From NCBI GenBank assembly GCA_937124495.1, contig CAKZKZ010000449.1, forward strand, positions 1-6,253: 6,253 nucleotides of DNA, given 5' to 3'. Made by a program: the position numbers and the translations under genes. Source of the stretch: an uncultured Dokdonia sp. (lineage in GTDB: Bacteria > Bacteroidota > Bacteroidia > Flavobacteriales > Flavobacteriaceae). Of this stretch, positions 5,551 through 6,253 are shown piece by piece; position 1 is the stretch's first letter; each line of letters starts with the position of its first letter. The notes under the pieces are model-generated. The model saw only the letters and a program-made list of their open reading frames with translations. It was not told the origin of the DNA and did not search any database.

Positions 5551-6253
5551 ATGAAGTCCAAAGCATATCCGGAAATCAATATTCAAGGAGCCAGAACCAA
5601 TAATTTGAAGAACATTTCGTTGCGTATTCCGCACAACAAATTTATTGTTGTGACTGGTATTTCTGGATCTGGAAAATCAAGCCTTGTCTTTGAGATTATT
5701 GCCAAAGAAGGACAACGTCGGTATTTTGAAACTCTCCCGTCTTTTGCGCGACAGTTTATAGGTAAATTGAATCGTCCTGATGTAGATACCATCGAAGGAC
5801 TTTCTCCCGTTATTGCTATTGGACAACGCACCACAGGGATGCATGCACGTTCTACCGTGGGAACTCTATCTGATATTTATGACGTATTACGTTTGTTGTT
5901 TGCGCGAACAGGAAAGACAACTAAAAATATTGAGCTTTCTCGTGCGCTTTTTTCATTCAATTCAACCATAGGGAAGTGCAACCGTTGTCATGGGATTGGT
6001 AAAGAGGAGCAAATTGACTTGAATCGCCTTATTAGTCAGCCCGAAAAATCCATTAGAGAAGGCTCATTGGCACCCACTTTACCCAATGGATACATTATGT
6101 ATTCTCAAGTAACCATCGATGTCCTAAATCAAGTATGCGAAGCCGAAGGATTCAATGTGGATATTCCGTGGAATGAATTGACAAACCAACAACGAGATGT
6201 GATTTTATATGGAAGCGATCTCATCAAAGTACCTTTTGGAAAACATAGTTTGG
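5551..6253 (+). CDS. UvrA-like ABC ATPase lacking the UvrB-binding insert (UvrA2 type), N-terminal 234 residues
   Basis: The frame starts at ATG 5551, the only Met after an in-frame stop at 5518, and runs off the window. It shows the first ATPase half of UvrA: the INIQGARTNNLKNISLRIP start (residues 9-27), Walker A GISGSGKSSL (36-45), EGQRRYFETLPSFARQFIGK (53-72), PDVDTIEGLSPVIAI (76-90) with Gln92, and RSTVGTLSDIYDVLRLLFART (100-120). In canonical UvrA this last block is followed by over 100 residues containing the first CxxC pair and the UvrB-binding domain. Here it runs through about 13 residues (GKTTKNIELSRAL) straight into FSFNSTIGKCNRCHGIG (134-150), the second CxxC (Cys143, Cys146). 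This arrangement is known for UvrA2 and drug-resistance UvrA paralogues (Deinococcus UvrA2, Streptomyces DrrC), which lack the UvrB-binding region. It probably binds DNA or handles DNA-binding compounds without UvrB. The second half, including the second ATPase site, is outside the window. Confidence 0.92.
   Translation, partial: MKSKAYPEINIQGARTNNLKNISLRIPHNKFIVVTGISGSGKSSLVFEIIAKEGQRRYFETLPSFARQFIGKLNRPDVDTIEGLSPVIAIGQRTTGMHARSTVGTLSDIYDVLRLLFARTGKTTKNIELSRALFSFNSTIGKCNRCHGIGKEEQIDLNRLISQPEKSIREGSLAPTLPNGYIMYSQVTIDVLNQVCEAEGFNVDIPWNELTNQQRDVILYGSDLIKVPFGKHSL

Noticed and set aside
5378..5566. 62-codon reverse frame between the two divergent genes
   Set aside because: Low-complexity Phe/Ser/Lys composition typical of AT-rich noncoding DNA; it overlaps the UvrA-like start on the other strand and has no recognisable motif.
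5583..5834. 83-codon reverse frame
   Set aside because: Antisense to the Walker A and following conserved blocks of the UvrA-like gene.

Overview
The window looks like a chromosomal segment from a marine-type member of the Flavobacteriaceae (Bacteroidota). The DNA is strongly AT-rich, gene starts lack clear Shine-Dalgarno sequences, and short secreted 'MKK…AQ' proteins and a PQQ sugar dehydrogenase-type lipoprotein are present. Intergenic gaps also carry the palindrome GCTTTCGCGAAAGC, which I associate with this family from memory. The genus cannot be fixed from the sequence alone.

Layout: six genes lie on the minus strand (1-5345) and one on the plus strand (5551 to the window end). From left to right they are a truncated LysM-domain secreted protein (1-370), a cyclase/kynurenine-formamidase-fold gene split by a one-base frameshift (540-1300), an alpha/beta hydrolase (1468-2157), a PQQ-dependent aldose dehydrogenase-like lipoprotein (2380-3588, GTG start), a secreted protein made of two copies of a beta-rich domain (3822-4532), a small secreted protein perhaps of the DUF4468 type (4713-5345), and the first 234 codons of a UvrA-like ATPase (5551-6253) that lacks the usual UvrB-binding insert.

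The minus-strand genes are separated by about 165-235 bases and none overlap, so there is no tight operon. They look like independently transcribed housekeeping or accessory genes with no obvious shared pathway. Four of the six (LysM, PQQ dehydrogenase, and the two secreted proteins) carry export signals, so their products act in the periplasm or cell envelope; the hydrolase and cyclase look cytoplasmic.

No gap exceeds 300 bases. The gaps at 1301-1467, 2158-2379 and 4533-4712 each hold a copy of a CGCTTTCGCGAAAGCG-like palindrome just upstream of a minus-strand gene, and 1301-1467 also holds a tandem pair of GGGCTTGCCT hairpins. The gaps at 371-539 and 3589-3821 hold nothing I can name. The 5346-5550 gap separates two divergent genes and must contain their promoters.

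I see no CRISPR array, mobile element, tRNA, rRNA or recognisable multi-gene defence or biosynthetic system. The points most worth following up are the frameshifted cyclase, the short UvrA variant and the dispersed palindromes.
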